The notes under the pieces: generated by a model
Database searches by the model: none
Seen by the model: the letters and a program-made list of their open reading frames with translations, nothing else
Told to the model about the DNA's origin: nothing
Shown here: in pieces, positions 47,701 to 58,269 of the stretch
Layout of the letters: each line of letters opens with the position of its first letter
How positions within the stretch are numbered: the first letter of the stretch is position 1
Translations under genes and position numbers: made by a program
Origin: Siphonodentalium dalli
Lineage: Eukaryota; Mollusca; Scaphopoda; Gadilida; Siphonodentaliidae
DNA length: 64,000 nt
Assembly: GCA_032622095.1 (NCBI GenBank)
Contig: CP136064.1
Coordinates: forward strand, 255,421,863 to 255,485,862
Direction: 5' to 3'

Positions 47701-49917
47701 TCAAAGACTCCCTGATGAGGGAGACTGTTATTAGACCTCGAGATCAGCTACAGCCTGCTGCATCCGAATATGGGACCTCGAAGTTACCAATGGCCAGGAT
47801 ATGTGACGTCAGGCTGTCGTACTATCGATAATTTCCAAAATACCGGACAAAAATTAGAATGGCGGACAATGCAGGAAAATTAGTGAATTATTCCACCAAG
47901 GAAGACTCATTGGATAAGAGATGTTTTTACCAATGAACATTTTCGTGTCTATTATACTCGTAAGGAAAGACCAGTCCTAAATGTAAAATATAACAAGTTC
48001 TATCCTGATAAGACTACTTTGGTCAACTATGATTGAATGAATGGAAATAGCGAATGTGTGGTGGCTTGATTTTTATCTTCGGGTTCGATGGTTGTTTCAT
48101 GAATAGACTTAACCAATATCATTATAATATTTTTGGAAAGGTTGAGTTTATCGTTAATTCGATGACTAAATTACAGGGAATACATATTGTGTGTATTTGA
48201 TACTGAATGTGGCATTCGTTGTGGCTACAGGCGCGGTTATTGTCGTTCGAGATGCCTGGGAAATGGACATGCACATACTTATTTCCAATATCGGCTATAA
48301 CCAAAGATGCAGCTGATGTCGAAGTCACTCTTTACATACCACTGAATTTTTGCGTTGCCTTGTATGTTGTTTAGGTCGAGTTGCGATTGATGTGTGAAAA
48401 TCAAATGCTGTATTGCAAGGGTACTTAAATGTTTTATTATTATTACTAGTTTTTTATATACAGGTACTAGTCTTCAATACTCATAGACGTATGAGATTTA
48501 TGTCATTAGCTTTTCTCATCTGGCAGCCATTTCTTGCTATATATTACATCTATATATAGCTATCATAGCTGTGCATGTGATTTAAATTAGTACATGTACA
48601 TGTATACCATATATGGGCACTCATTATCAATACTGATAATTATCGACTGATATGCCAATACTTTCTCGTTATGGACAAAACAAATATTTTCCCAATAAGC
48701 AAATGAATTTTCATAGCGACTTGATTCATATATATATAGTTATATATAGCCATGGACTTCTACAACGTTGTTGCATAGTAATATACATTTACTAACAAAT
48801 TATGCATGTACACGTGTACTTGATATTGGATTCTGATTTATCTCCGACGGATTGTATCCGTTTAAGTCTGGACAGTCTTCGTAATTAAACTCATCATATG
48901 TATTAGGGACCACTATGGAAATAAGAGGATGTGTTGTCCTTCTTTCAGTGTTATCCCTGGTAGTGGTATATTTAATTATAAATGCTCACAAGTATTAAAT
49001 ACTAAATATATATATAATGAACCTTCTTTTCAGATTTTATTGGTTAAATATATTTTTTGATTATCTTATCATTAAGCCATTTTTATCACTCAATTACAGT
49101 TAAAATTTATTGACGACCACAGTTCCATCCATATCCGTATTCATATTCCTCATTTAAATGTATACTTGTGCCACCTATGTATGCATCGCAGTGTATTGAT
49201 ATATATAATTACCACTTTATAATATAATCTAAATGAAATTTCTGTCTAAAATGTCGTCTGCCATTGTTTTGTTACTCCCGTGCCGGGTATTGGTACGTGC
49301 CCTTTATTGAATATTGCTAGACTTGTTTCTGGTCCTAAACTTCGAAAATATCAAAACAGTGTAACCTGACTCGTCATCGGTAATAAATGGGAGATCAACA
49401 TAACCCACTGGAACGAATGGTTTAACACGGCCATTGATTACAATTGTTAATTCCTCATTGAATTAAGATATTTTATACAAGCAAACATGATAATATTATA
49501 TGAATGGGTAATTTATGTGGCAATTTGTAACAATTTGCTAGATTTTCAAACTGTTAGTTTTTGTAACGAAGCCAAAAAATGTAGGGTTGCTAAGTAACGA
49601 ATCAACTAGCATCTAAGGAATTAGGAGTGACAACCATGATTATCTCAACTGGTTCAGGAAATGCTGATTGGCAGCAATAACATAGCTCAAAATAAAGTTA
49701 TATTACATAGCTATAAAACACGACTGCACATGTGTTAACTACGACGTTTACAGACCCGGGAAATCCAGACCAGTAAGATACAAACGAATTGAGGATTAAA
49801 ACCTCAACAGATGTTCTGCAGCCAAGAGTTTGAAGTTGAGAAAAAGCCCGACAGAAAGGAGCTTCGTGTCGGCCATTTCTGATTCCATGTGGATGTAACA
49901 TCTCCTATAGATATAGA
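47701..49917. other. No recognisable gene
   Basis: AT-rich, with short TATATATAG runs around 48490-48750. Frames are below 70 codons and no repeat family is recognised. Confidence 0.4.
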
Positions 49918-50004
49918 GGATCTCCAATGAGTTATGATGGGATATAAGATTTTATGAAACGAGTTTCATAAAATGTTATATCCCAACATAACGAGTTGAA
50001 GATC
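49918..50004. repeat. 87-bp near-perfect palindrome
   Basis: The core GGGATATAAGATTTTATGAAAC and its inverse meet at a CGAG centre. Outer arms 'gatctccaatgagttatgat' and 'aacataacgagttgaagatc' extend it. A minimal palindromic MITE or recombination hot spot is possible. Confidence 0.85.
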
Positions 50005-51206
50005 TTGCATTTCACATGAAAAAAACTAAAGCTTTATGGCTTTCTAACAACATCAGCTATGTAGAGAACACGCAAACTGTATACAATTCTTGTGTTGGCT
50101 CAAACGCTTCACCACTATACGTCAGTACTGCCCTACGCGCGCAACGAAATATAGTCCCTTTTAGTTACGTCTTTATAAATAATCAGTTTTCATTAGTAAT
50201 TCACAGAATGGTACGGAATCAAAATTACGTCACGCGCACAGGTATACAATGAAAGTGATTACCGCTTGGACTATTTGCAATTAGCCACTAGTGACAGATA
50301 AGGAAATATGTAATGGATTTTCCAATGATATTATTGGGGTTTCATGTGATATATGCATATTATTCGCTTAAGAAGGCGCCCCATTCGTGAATTTCAAAAG
50401 ATAAACATTTCAAAATATCAATTTGAAGGACAAAAATCATTATTCATAATAAGCAGCGTATGCCACAGTACTATAACAATTCTTTACCCTCACAATCTTA
50501 GATATATGTTAAAAAAATACTTTTAAAAAAAAACTCGATTAGATTGATAGAGATAGTAGATGACAGGAAATATTTGAAAAATCCACACTGAATGATCTAT
50601 ACTAAGAACTCAACTAGGGTATGTGCTCAGTCTACCATTTGAAATCAAGATCGTCTGTGTGAAGCAGTTATTAGTTTTGGCAGCTATTTGCAGAACTATG
50701 ATTTGCTGTTTCGTGCAGTTTGCTGATATTTTCGCCGCAATCCACATCCCATTACCATGTTACAACCGCCGTACATTTTTATGTGACTCGTTATGATGTC
50801 TTCAAACTGTATTAAATTTAAATTGGAAAACCGGGACTATTTCTTAAATAATAGAACATATACTATCAAAGTTGATATCCCGTCTTGCTGGCTGAAACGA
50901 ACACGAATGTTTGCATTGTGTGTCGAGTAAAATTGATGTTCATTGTGTGTCCATTAAATTGACAAAACAGACTGAAATGCTCTACTGTAAGTTCCAAATA
51001 ATTGTTGAAGTCCGTTGTCAAGTAATATGGATGATTAAACCAGATCTTTTGAAATATTAGTGACAATTTAACACTGTAAATTCACAAAGTCGATATAGTT
51101 GCATAACTGCATGCACCCCTTGCTGTCATCATACGATGTGACCATAACGTGGTATAGTTCAGTCAGTTTTTTGTGACCCCGAGGGTACCAGACTCGTATA
51201 GATCAT
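50005..51206. other. No recognisable gene; downstream flank of the tail-exon gene
   Basis: No exon or repeat recognised. The gene ending at 51348 (minus strand) should be cleaved just after 51207, so this is its 3' flank. Confidence 0.4.
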
Positions 51207-51212
51207 TTTATT
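51207..51212 (-). terminator. Poly(A) signal of the repeat-tail gene
   Basis: AATAAA on the minus strand (TTTATT on the plus), about 135 bases past the stop at 51348. This is a usual 3' UTR length for a short terminal exon. Confidence 0.55.
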
Positions 51213-51247
51213 TGATATGGAACGCCGCAATAGACCTGTGTACATAT

Positions 51248-51347
51248 CAGCGTCCGATGTAGATGTATCCGGGAGCTGCGGCAGATTTATATAACTGCTA
51301 CAGATGTATCCGGGAGCCGCGGCTGATTTATATAACTGCTATCAGCG
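51248..51347 (-). repeat. Decayed minisatellite units in the 3' UTR
   Basis: Two imperfect 54-bp units follow the stop codon. A 7-base insertion at the end of the last in-frame unit (near 51355-51362, 'tatacac') throws the next unit out of frame and creates the TGA. A deletion then removes part of the following unit. Repeats that do not code have decayed, whereas those upstream have not. Confidence 0.65.
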
Positions 51348-51836
51348 TCAGCTGTAGAGTGTATATGTATCCGGGAGCTGCGGCTGATTTATATAGCTGC
51401 TATCCGCGTCCGCTGTAGATATATCCGGGAGCTGCGGCTGATTTATGTAACTACTATCAGCGTCCGCTGTAGATATATCCGGGAGCTGCGGCTGATTTAT
51501 ATAACTACTATCAGCGTCCGCTGTAGATGTATCCGGGAGCTGCGGCTGATTTATATAACTGCCATCAGCGTCCATTGTAGATGTATCTGGAATCCGCGGC
51601 TGATTTATATAACTGCTATCAGCGTCCACTGTAGATGTATCCGGGAGCTGCGGCTGATTTATATAACTGCCATCAGCGTCCATTGTAGATGTATCTGGAA
51701 GCCGCGGCTGATTTATATAACTGCTATCAGCGTCCGCTGTAGATGTATACGGGAGCTGCGGCTGATTTACATAACTGCCATCAGCGTCCATTGTAGATGT
51801 ATCTGGAAGCCGCGGCTGATTTATATAACTGCTATC
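51348..51836 (-). CDS. Displaced distal part of YINQ-repeat tail exon
   Basis: The minus strand encodes nine 18-residue (54-bp) repeats of the pattern [VMA]DAD[SG]SYINQP[QR]LPDTST, ending LPDTYTLYS and a TGA at 51348-51350. Eight repeats have YINQ and one YVNQ; all keep the +2 Asn. Units alternate between DADSSY and DADGSY forms, giving a 108-bp higher-order period in part of the array. Without the insertion at 51837-56361 and one copy of TATC, this segment continues exactly in frame from 56362-56690. The ancestral exon then encodes about 270 residues. As the DNA now stands it is cut off by an earlier stop and would need splicing over the insertion to be used. Most substitutions seen between units are conservative or silent. 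Confidence 0.7.
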   Translation of the reverse strand, partial: DSSYINQPRLPDTSTMDADGSYVNQPQLPYTSTADADSSYINQPRLPDTSTMDADGSYINQPQLPDTSTVDADSSYINQPRIPDTSTMDADGSYINQPQLPDTSTADADSSYINQPQLPDISTADADSSYINQPQLPDISTADADSSYINQPQLPDTYTLYS

Positions 51837-52295
51837 GGAATCACTGAACTAAATGGTTTCCCATAGGCGACAGTGTTAACGTTTCCGCCAAATTCACTGA
51901 ATTGAAGCCTGCAGGCCATACCAGTGATGTTTACCCAGCTAGATTGACACCAGTTGATCACGAAAATGCAAGAAAAATCATAGGTCATGTGTTTACTTTT
52001 AAAAATAAATCCCCAAGTGTACGACGGGGCTATCCCACAGCCAAATTTGATCTGGAAAAATCCAGAACTACAGCAGCTAGTTAAATAAATTTCCCGCTCA
52101 CAAAAATCCATTCCCCCATTCATTCACCAGTTTAAATTATTTAGATATTATGTACAAGTCAAATAAACGCGATCTCATCCTTTAACAACGTGTCCGCATG
52201 TATCAGGTGAAGGTCATTCTTCAGTTACCTTCACCTTTAGGGTTCCACGGTGTACTCGCTCCCCGACTCTAGAACACATTTAGCTCCCTGATTCC
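51837..52295 (+). mobile_element. Element E, copy 1 (459 bp)
   Basis: Begins GGAATCACTGAACTAAATGG and ends with the imperfect inverse (CATTTAGCTCCCTGATTCC). The inverted termini match at 19 of 24 positions. The left flank is TATC (51833-51836). It contains a subterminal dyad AGGTGAAGGT/ACCTTCACCT near 52205-52232. A 78-codon plus-strand frame (51848-52084) starts just inside the terminus. Non-autonomous DNA transposon by structure; superfamily unknown. Confidence 0.85.
51848..52084 (+). CDS. Conserved 78-codon frame inside element E
   Basis: An open frame with no ATG, first codon after a stop at 51845-51847. It includes 'DSVNVSAKF' and 'KPAGHTSDVYPARLTPVDHE' and ends 'EKSRTTAAS' with TAA. 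A splice-acceptor-like 'tttcccatag' precedes GCGACAG near 51866, and AATAAA overlaps the stop region (about 52084-52089). It could therefore be a captured 3'-terminal exon. The same frame is intact in E2-E4 (53206-53442, 54560-54796, 55914-56150), but those copies are identical and give no independent evidence. No family recognised. The 100-codon antisense frame is Cys-rich and looks like a shadow. Confidence 0.25.
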   Translation, partial: TKWFPIGDSVNVSAKFTELKPAGHTSDVYPARLTPVDHENARKIIGHVFTFKNKSPSVRRGYPTAKFDLEKSRTTAAS

Positions 52296-53194
52296 TATAT
52301 ATATGTATATGTGTGAAACACAGCGTTTCTTATAGTATTTTATCAAAATATAGACCTTACTGAAATACAAAATGGATTATATCGAGCAGTAGTTGTTTAT
52401 TTTTCCAATATGAGGCATCCTGAAAATTAGTGTCAATCCTCAAAATAAAGCCAAAAAATTTAGATTTTTTTTCAATTTTACTAGCTGATGCATCTCGTAT
52501 AACTGAAGAATGCCCTTATATACGATACTATTACTAAATTGAAGAGGATATGTTAATATACATTTTGAGTGGGATAACTTGTCCAATTTTAAACCCTTTT
52601 CATGCAAAATTTGTCAATTTATAATAAACATTTACAAAAATTAACAGAAAATTTAAATAAAAAATACTTTAATAGCATAATAAAGCAACTATAAGTCAAT
52701 TTAAATATCTAAACATCATCATACAACATCAGCCACAGTCTCAGGCATGAAATTTGACCAGATGGCAGGGCATACTGTCTGTTTAACAAACCTGCCATGA
52801 CAGTTTTGCACGACATTAACACTACTGGCGATGCCATCACCCCCCCCCCCCCGACTTGGGTGGGACTACGGTCCCCGATAAGGCTACTGGGTGCCGGGAA
52901 ATCTTAATTGGGTTAACTGCCACCTTTTCCCAATGGGGGGGGGGGGGGGGGGGCTAACACTACTCAAATTTTTGGGGAGGGGGGCTTTAGCCCCCCTGAC
53001 CCCCTAATGGTACCTGATGTCCATGCAAAATTCCCAGATTTATCACTTTCTTTACTATCTACAGGCGAATCCATGCGTTTCTTCTTTAAATCTGTCCAAA
53101 ATGTGGTCATTATCATTTGAAAATAAGAAAATATGGAATTAACAACTTATCATGGCGAGACGTGAAATTTCGTAAAATTCATATTTTTCCTATA
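52296..53194 (+). repeat. Spacer S, copy 1 (899 bp)
   Basis: Starts TATATATATGTATATGTGTG and ends 'atatttttcctata'. It has a C13 run near 52840 and a G19 run near 52935. The two other copies have a G15 run; that 4-base difference accounts for the whole length difference. No coding capacity recognised. Confidence 0.8.
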
Positions 53195-53653
53195 GGAATC
53201 ACTGAACTAAATGGTTTCCCATAGGCGACAGTGTTAACGTTTCCGCCAAATTCACTGAATTGAAGCCTGCAGGCCATACCAGTGATGTTTACCCAGCTAG
53301 ATTGACACCAGTTGATCACGAAAATGCAAGAAAAATCATAGGTCATGTGTTTACTTTTAAAAATAAATCCCCAAGTGTACGACGGGGCTATCCCACAGCC
53401 AAATTTGATCTGGAAAAATCCAGAACTACAGCAGCTAGTTAAATAAATTTCCCGCTCACAAAAATCCATTCCCCCATTCATTCACCAGTTTAAATTATTT
53501 AGATATTATGTACAAGTCAAATAAACGCGATCTCATCCTTTAACAACGTGTCCGCATGTATCAGGTGAAGGTCATTCTTCAGTTACCTTCACCTTTAGGG
53601 TTCCACGGTGTACTCGCTCCCCGACTCTAGAACACATTTAGCTCCCTGATTCC
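53195..53653 (+). mobile_element. Element E, copy 2
   Basis: Apparently identical to copy 1. Flanked by TATA on both sides (53191-53194 and 53654-53657), as if inserted at a TATA within S. Confidence 0.85.
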
Positions 53654-54548
53654 TATATATATGTATATGTGTGAAACACAGCGTTTCTTATAGTATTTTA
53701 TCAAAATATAGACCTTACTGAAATACAAAATGGATTATATCGAGCAGTAGTTGTTTATTTTTCCAATATGAGGCATCCTGAAAATTAGTGTCAATCCTCA
53801 AAATAAAGCCAAAAAATTTAGATTTTTTTTCAATTTTACTAGCTGATGCATCTCGTATAACTGAAGAATGCCCTTATATACGATACTATTACTAAATTGA
53901 AGAGGATATGTTAATATACATTTTGAGTGGGATAACTTGTCCAATTTTAAACCCTTTTCATGCAAAATTTGTCAATTTATAATAAACATTTACAAAAATT
54001 AACAGAAAATTTAAATAAAAAATACTTTAATAGCATAATAAAGCAACTATAAGTCAATTTAAATATCTAAACATCATCATACAACATCAGCCACAGTCTC
54101 AGGCATGAAATTTGACCAGATGGCAGGGCATACTGTCTGTTTAACAAACCTGCCATGACAGTTTTGCACGACATTAACACTACTGGCGATGCCATCACCC
54201 CCCCCCCCCCGACTTGGGTGGGACTACGGTCCCCGATAAGGCTACTGGGTGCCGGGAAATCTTAATTGGGTTAACTGCCACCTTTTCCCAATGGGGGGGG
54301 GGGGGGGCTAACACTACTCAAATTTTTGGGGAGGGGGGCTTTAGCCCCCCTGACCCCCTAATGGTACCTGATGTCCATGCAAAATTCCCAGATTTATCAC
54401 TTTCTTTACTATCTACAGGCGAATCCATGCGTTTCTTCTTTAAATCTGTCCAAAATGTGGTCATTATCATTTGAAAATAAGAAAATATGGAATTAACAAC
54501 TTATCATGGCGAGACGTGAAATTTCGTAAAATTCATATTTTTCCTATA
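53654..54548 (+). repeat. Spacer S, copy 2 (895 bp)
   Basis: Same as S copy 1 except for the shorter G run (G15). Confidence 0.8.
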
Positions 54549-55007
54549 GGAATCACTGAACTAAATGGTTTCCCATAGGCGACAGTGTTAACGTTTCCGC
54601 CAAATTCACTGAATTGAAGCCTGCAGGCCATACCAGTGATGTTTACCCAGCTAGATTGACACCAGTTGATCACGAAAATGCAAGAAAAATCATAGGTCAT
54701 GTGTTTACTTTTAAAAATAAATCCCCAAGTGTACGACGGGGCTATCCCACAGCCAAATTTGATCTGGAAAAATCCAGAACTACAGCAGCTAGTTAAATAA
54801 ATTTCCCGCTCACAAAAATCCATTCCCCCATTCATTCACCAGTTTAAATTATTTAGATATTATGTACAAGTCAAATAAACGCGATCTCATCCTTTAACAA
54901 CGTGTCCGCATGTATCAGGTGAAGGTCATTCTTCAGTTACCTTCACCTTTAGGGTTCCACGGTGTACTCGCTCCCCGACTCTAGAACACATTTAGCTCCC
55001 TGATTCC
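54549..55007 (+). mobile_element. Element E, copy 3
   Basis: Apparently identical to copies 1 and 2, with TATA on both sides. Confidence 0.85.
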
Positions 55008-55902
55008 TATATATATGTATATGTGTGAAACACAGCGTTTCTTATAGTATTTTATCAAAATATAGACCTTACTGAAATACAAAATGGATTATATCGAGCA
55101 GTAGTTGTTTATTTTTCCAATATGAGGCATCCTGAAAATTAGTGTCAATCCTCAAAATAAAGCCAAAAAATTTAGATTTTTTTTCAATTTTACTAGCTGA
55201 TGCATCTCGTATAACTGAAGAATGCCCTTATATACGATACTATTACTAAATTGAAGAGGATATGTTAATATACATTTTGAGTGGGATAACTTGTCCAATT
55301 TTAAACCCTTTTCATGCAAAATTTGTCAATTTATAATAAACATTTACAAAAATTAACAGAAAATTTAAATAAAAAATACTTTAATAGCATAATAAAGCAA
55401 CTATAAGTCAATTTAAATATCTAAACATCATCATACAACATCAGCCACAGTCTCAGGCATGAAATTTGACCAGATGGCAGGGCATACTGTCTGTTTAACA
55501 AACCTGCCATGACAGTTTTGCACGACATTAACACTACTGGCGATGCCATCACCCCCCCCCCCCCGACTTGGGTGGGACTACGGTCCCCGATAAGGCTACT
55601 GGGTGCCGGGAAATCTTAATTGGGTTAACTGCCACCTTTTCCCAATGGGGGGGGGGGGGGGCTAACACTACTCAAATTTTTGGGGAGGGGGGCTTTAGCC
55701 CCCCTGACCCCCTAATGGTACCTGATGTCCATGCAAAATTCCCAGATTTATCACTTTCTTTACTATCTACAGGCGAATCCATGCGTTTCTTCTTTAAATC
55801 TGTCCAAAATGTGGTCATTATCATTTGAAAATAAGAAAATATGGAATTAACAACTTATCATGGCGAGACGTGAAATTTCGTAAAATTCATATTTTTCCTA
55901 TA
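55008..55902 (+). repeat. Spacer S, copy 3 (895 bp)
   Basis: Same as S copy 2 as far as I can compare by eye. On the minus strand it contains an AATAAA (55109-55114), which could serve as a poly(A) signal for a transcript truncated in E4. Confidence 0.8.
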
Positions 55903-56361
55903 GGAATCACTGAACTAAATGGTTTCCCATAGGCGACAGTGTTAACGTTTCCGCCAAATTCACTGAATTGAAGCCTGCAGGCCATACCAGTGATGTTTAC
56001 CCAGCTAGATTGACACCAGTTGATCACGAAAATGCAAGAAAAATCATAGGTCATGTGTTTACTTTTAAAAATAAATCCCCAAGTGTACGACGGGGCTATC
56101 CCACAGCCAAATTTGATCTGGAAAAATCCAGAACTACAGCAGCTAGTTAAATAAATTTCCCGCTCACAAAAATCCATTCCCCCATTCATTCACCAGTTTA
56201 AATTATTTAGATATTATGTACAAGTCAAATAAACGCGATCTCATCCTTTAACAACGTGTCCGCATGTATCAGGTGAAGGTCATTCTTCAGTTACCTTCAC
56301 CTTTAGGGTTCCACGGTGTACTCGCTCCCCGACTCTAGAACACATTTAGCTCCCTGATTCC
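55903..56361 (+). mobile_element. Element E, copy 4
   Basis: Last E of the array. Left flank TATA (from S3), right flank TATC (56362-56365), the latter matching the left flank of E1. Its minus-strand end supplies 19 in-frame codons and a TAA (56303-56305) to the exon at 56362-56690. Confidence 0.85.
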
Positions 56362-56690
56362 TATCAGCGTCCACTGTAGATGTATCCGGGAGCTGCGGCT
56401 GATTTATATAACTGCCATCAGCGTCCATTGTAGATGTGTCTGGAAGCCGCGGCTGATTTATATAACTGCTATCAGCGTCCACTGTAGACGTACCCGGGAA
56501 CTGTAGCAGATTTATATGCAGACGGCGGGCATCATCGTGTGCACCACTAACAGTCGTCTCGACATCACAGTGTGTATGTTTTTCGGCCACTGTGGAGTCG
56601 TACTGGACACGGTATTCCTCCACCGATGCATAGTAGTGGACTTCATTCTCGGTGGGTTGCATTTGACGCCGACGTCGCCACAGGAAATAC
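56303..56690 (-). CDS. Terminal exon: membrane-proximal and YINQ-repeat cytoplasmic tail, truncated by a transposon
   Basis: The minus-strand exon starts at 56690 after 'gtctgatttcag'. The first base completes a split codon. It then reads YFLWRRRRQMQPTE, a hydrophobic end followed by an Arg cluster, the form of a transmembrane helix end with stop-transfer signal. Next come 'HYYASVEEYRVQYD' (Tyr-rich) and 'VSGAHDD', a degenerate repeat ('HINLLQFPGTST'), two full 18-residue repeats (VDADSSYINQPRLPDTST and MDADGSYINQPQLPDTST) and VDAD, where element E4 begins at 56361. The last 19 codons (RNQGAKCVLESGSEYTVEP) and the stop are transposon-derived. By family knowledge, YINQ fits the pY-x-N ligand of the Grb2 SH2 domain, so a role as a receptor or adaptor tail recruiting Grb2-like proteins after tyrosine phosphorylation is inferred. 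Ectodomain exons are not in the window, so receptor type is unknown. Confidence 0.75.
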
Positions 56691-56705
56691 CTGAAATCAG
56701 ACAAA
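56691..56705 (-). promoter_or_regulatory. Splice acceptor of the terminal exon
   Basis: The minus strand reads a pyrimidine-rich 'gtttgtctgatttcag' immediately before the coding segment at 56690. The open frame continues upstream into sequence that looks non-coding, supporting a boundary here. Confidence 0.65.
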
Positions 56706-56826
56706 CGGTACATAACGAATGAGTTATATGCGACCATGCATATACGGTGAATGCGATAACTAATTTTTCGGCTTGGCATTCATGCGTAGTCTCTATTCAA
56801 CTTAGTTGGCTGCACAAGGTATATCC

Positions 56827-57157
56827 AAAAACCAAAACACTTCTCTTTTTCACACTGTCTATCAATAATGATTTATTAATCATACTATACTATATAATTC
56901 CATTAAATTACATTTCTTGCTCGCACAATTACACAATATATGTGAAAACAGACGATTTAGCCGGGGTTTCGATGCACAAAATTAAAATCATATATCATTT
57001 GAATAGTATCGTCCTCAGTGTTCATTTGAATATGAAGTCTTTCTTCCTTGTCTGTACTTCTGCATACATCATTTTCTCTTCAGCGCAGATACGATTATCA
57101 ATATATTTGAGCTTCATTGCAAATCATTTACGCTTGAAACAAATTAATTATACCAAG
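56827..57157 (-). repeat. LINE 3' UTR, copy 1 (331 bp)
   Basis: Direct repeat of 60621-60934 with few differences, apart from a 17-base extra piece near 57010-57027 flanked by a small 'catttgaata' repeat. On the minus strand it ends GTGTTTTGGTTTTT at the host junction, marking the element's 3' terminus. Confidence 0.9.
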
Positions 57158-57287
57158 AGAGAGATGTTTTATTGCCTCCTTGAAGGAGAGATATGTGTAC
57201 AGGTATATACATGTTTTATGAATACAACAGTGACATTCAAACTAAATCAATTTCACTTATATGAGGTTGGTTGACCTTTTGCATTGG

Positions 57288-58268
57288 TCAGATGGAGCAA
57301 AGGACACACACAAATATGAGACAATGAATAAATAAGCGTTTCTCATCACACATGAGTTCCAGAGTAGGATGACTTCCACATCCACATGCATAAGTGAGGA
57401 CTCCTACCGGCGAGAGTAAATCCAGGAATGAAAATGTAGGAATTCCGAATATGTTTATGATTTTATACCAGAATTCATTTCTGAGTTCCTGTATGTGCGG
57501 AGAGAAGCAATGGAGGTACATGTGTGACATGAGGTCAGAGTATTGGCACACACGGTGCTTGCATAGTGCGTTGTTGTCATATGTCGTTCTGGAGATGATG
57601 TTTGCCATATAGAGAGCTTTAGATTTGTACTTTGGGTGTTCCCTGCATAGTAGCCAGCCTCTCCAGATCGACATAGGATAGGATTTAACCATCCTAAAGA
57701 AATTCAGTGATTCATTTGTCAAATCACACCATGGTGCTTGATATGCGAAGTTGTTGATCTTCTCTTTTACAATTTCTTTCCATTGTTTATGTGATGGAAA
57801 GAACCCAGAATCAATAAAATTTGTGAGGTAATCGATGAGATCATATGCGTGCAGGTGTGTGAATATTGCCTTCGCAAAGCCAGACAGGGGCCGTTTATAG
57901 AGGAGGTGGCCCTGAACATTGAACAGAAACACTCTTAGAGCATCGCGATGAGTGTTTGGAATATTTATTAGTGTTCCCAAGAATAAAAGTTTTTTCCGGT
58001 CTACTTCGACATGCATTGGTGTTAAACCAAGTAATGACAGTGAAGGTTCTGTACTTGTTCTACTAGGCAGACATTGAATATGTTTTATACACATACGATA
58101 GACTCTCTCAAGTTGCAGAACTTGTGTATTTGTCAGGCCATACCACATTTCACATGCATATAATGCCTTGGGGATTACTACGCATTTCAAAATTTCAAGA
58201 GCAGACGAAGGAGTCAGGAACTTGGTGATTGGCGATCGGCATGCACCGAAGAATGTCCTTCTTAGCAT
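57288..58268 (-). pseudogene. LINE ORF2 C-terminal region, 326 codons
   Basis: Follows the RT. It includes 'SSALEILKCVVIPKALYACE' and 'MWYG' (the LINE thumb-region block 'ALYxCExW') near the start, 'TSTEPSLSLLGLTPM' and, near the end, 'CKHRVCQYSDLMSHMYLHC', a CCHC-like knuckle. It is separated from the RT frame by a frameshift near 58270-58315, around a T8-containing run. The C-terminus is at 57288. Confidence 0.8.
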
Positions 58269-58269
58269 T

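Noticed and set aside
51821-52123. 100-codon minus-strand frame repeated four times
   Set aside because: It repeats only because element E repeats. It is Cys-rich and Phe-rich and antisense to a more protein-like plus frame.
52830-52960. C and G runs in spacer S as a hairpin of functional interest
   Set aside because: C13 and G15-19 could pair across about 85 bases, but homopolymer runs of this type are common slippage products and vary between copies.
51837-56361. LTR retrotransposon with E as the LTR and S as the interior
   Set aside because: E begins GGAATCA rather than TG, has 24-bp inverted termini, and S shows no primer-binding site, polypurine tract or gag/pol coding.
56747-57274. 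175-codon plus-strand open frame
   Set aside because: It runs antisense across a LINE 3' UTR copy (56827-57157), and part of it is repeated at 60736-60924 for the same reason. No domain is recognisable.
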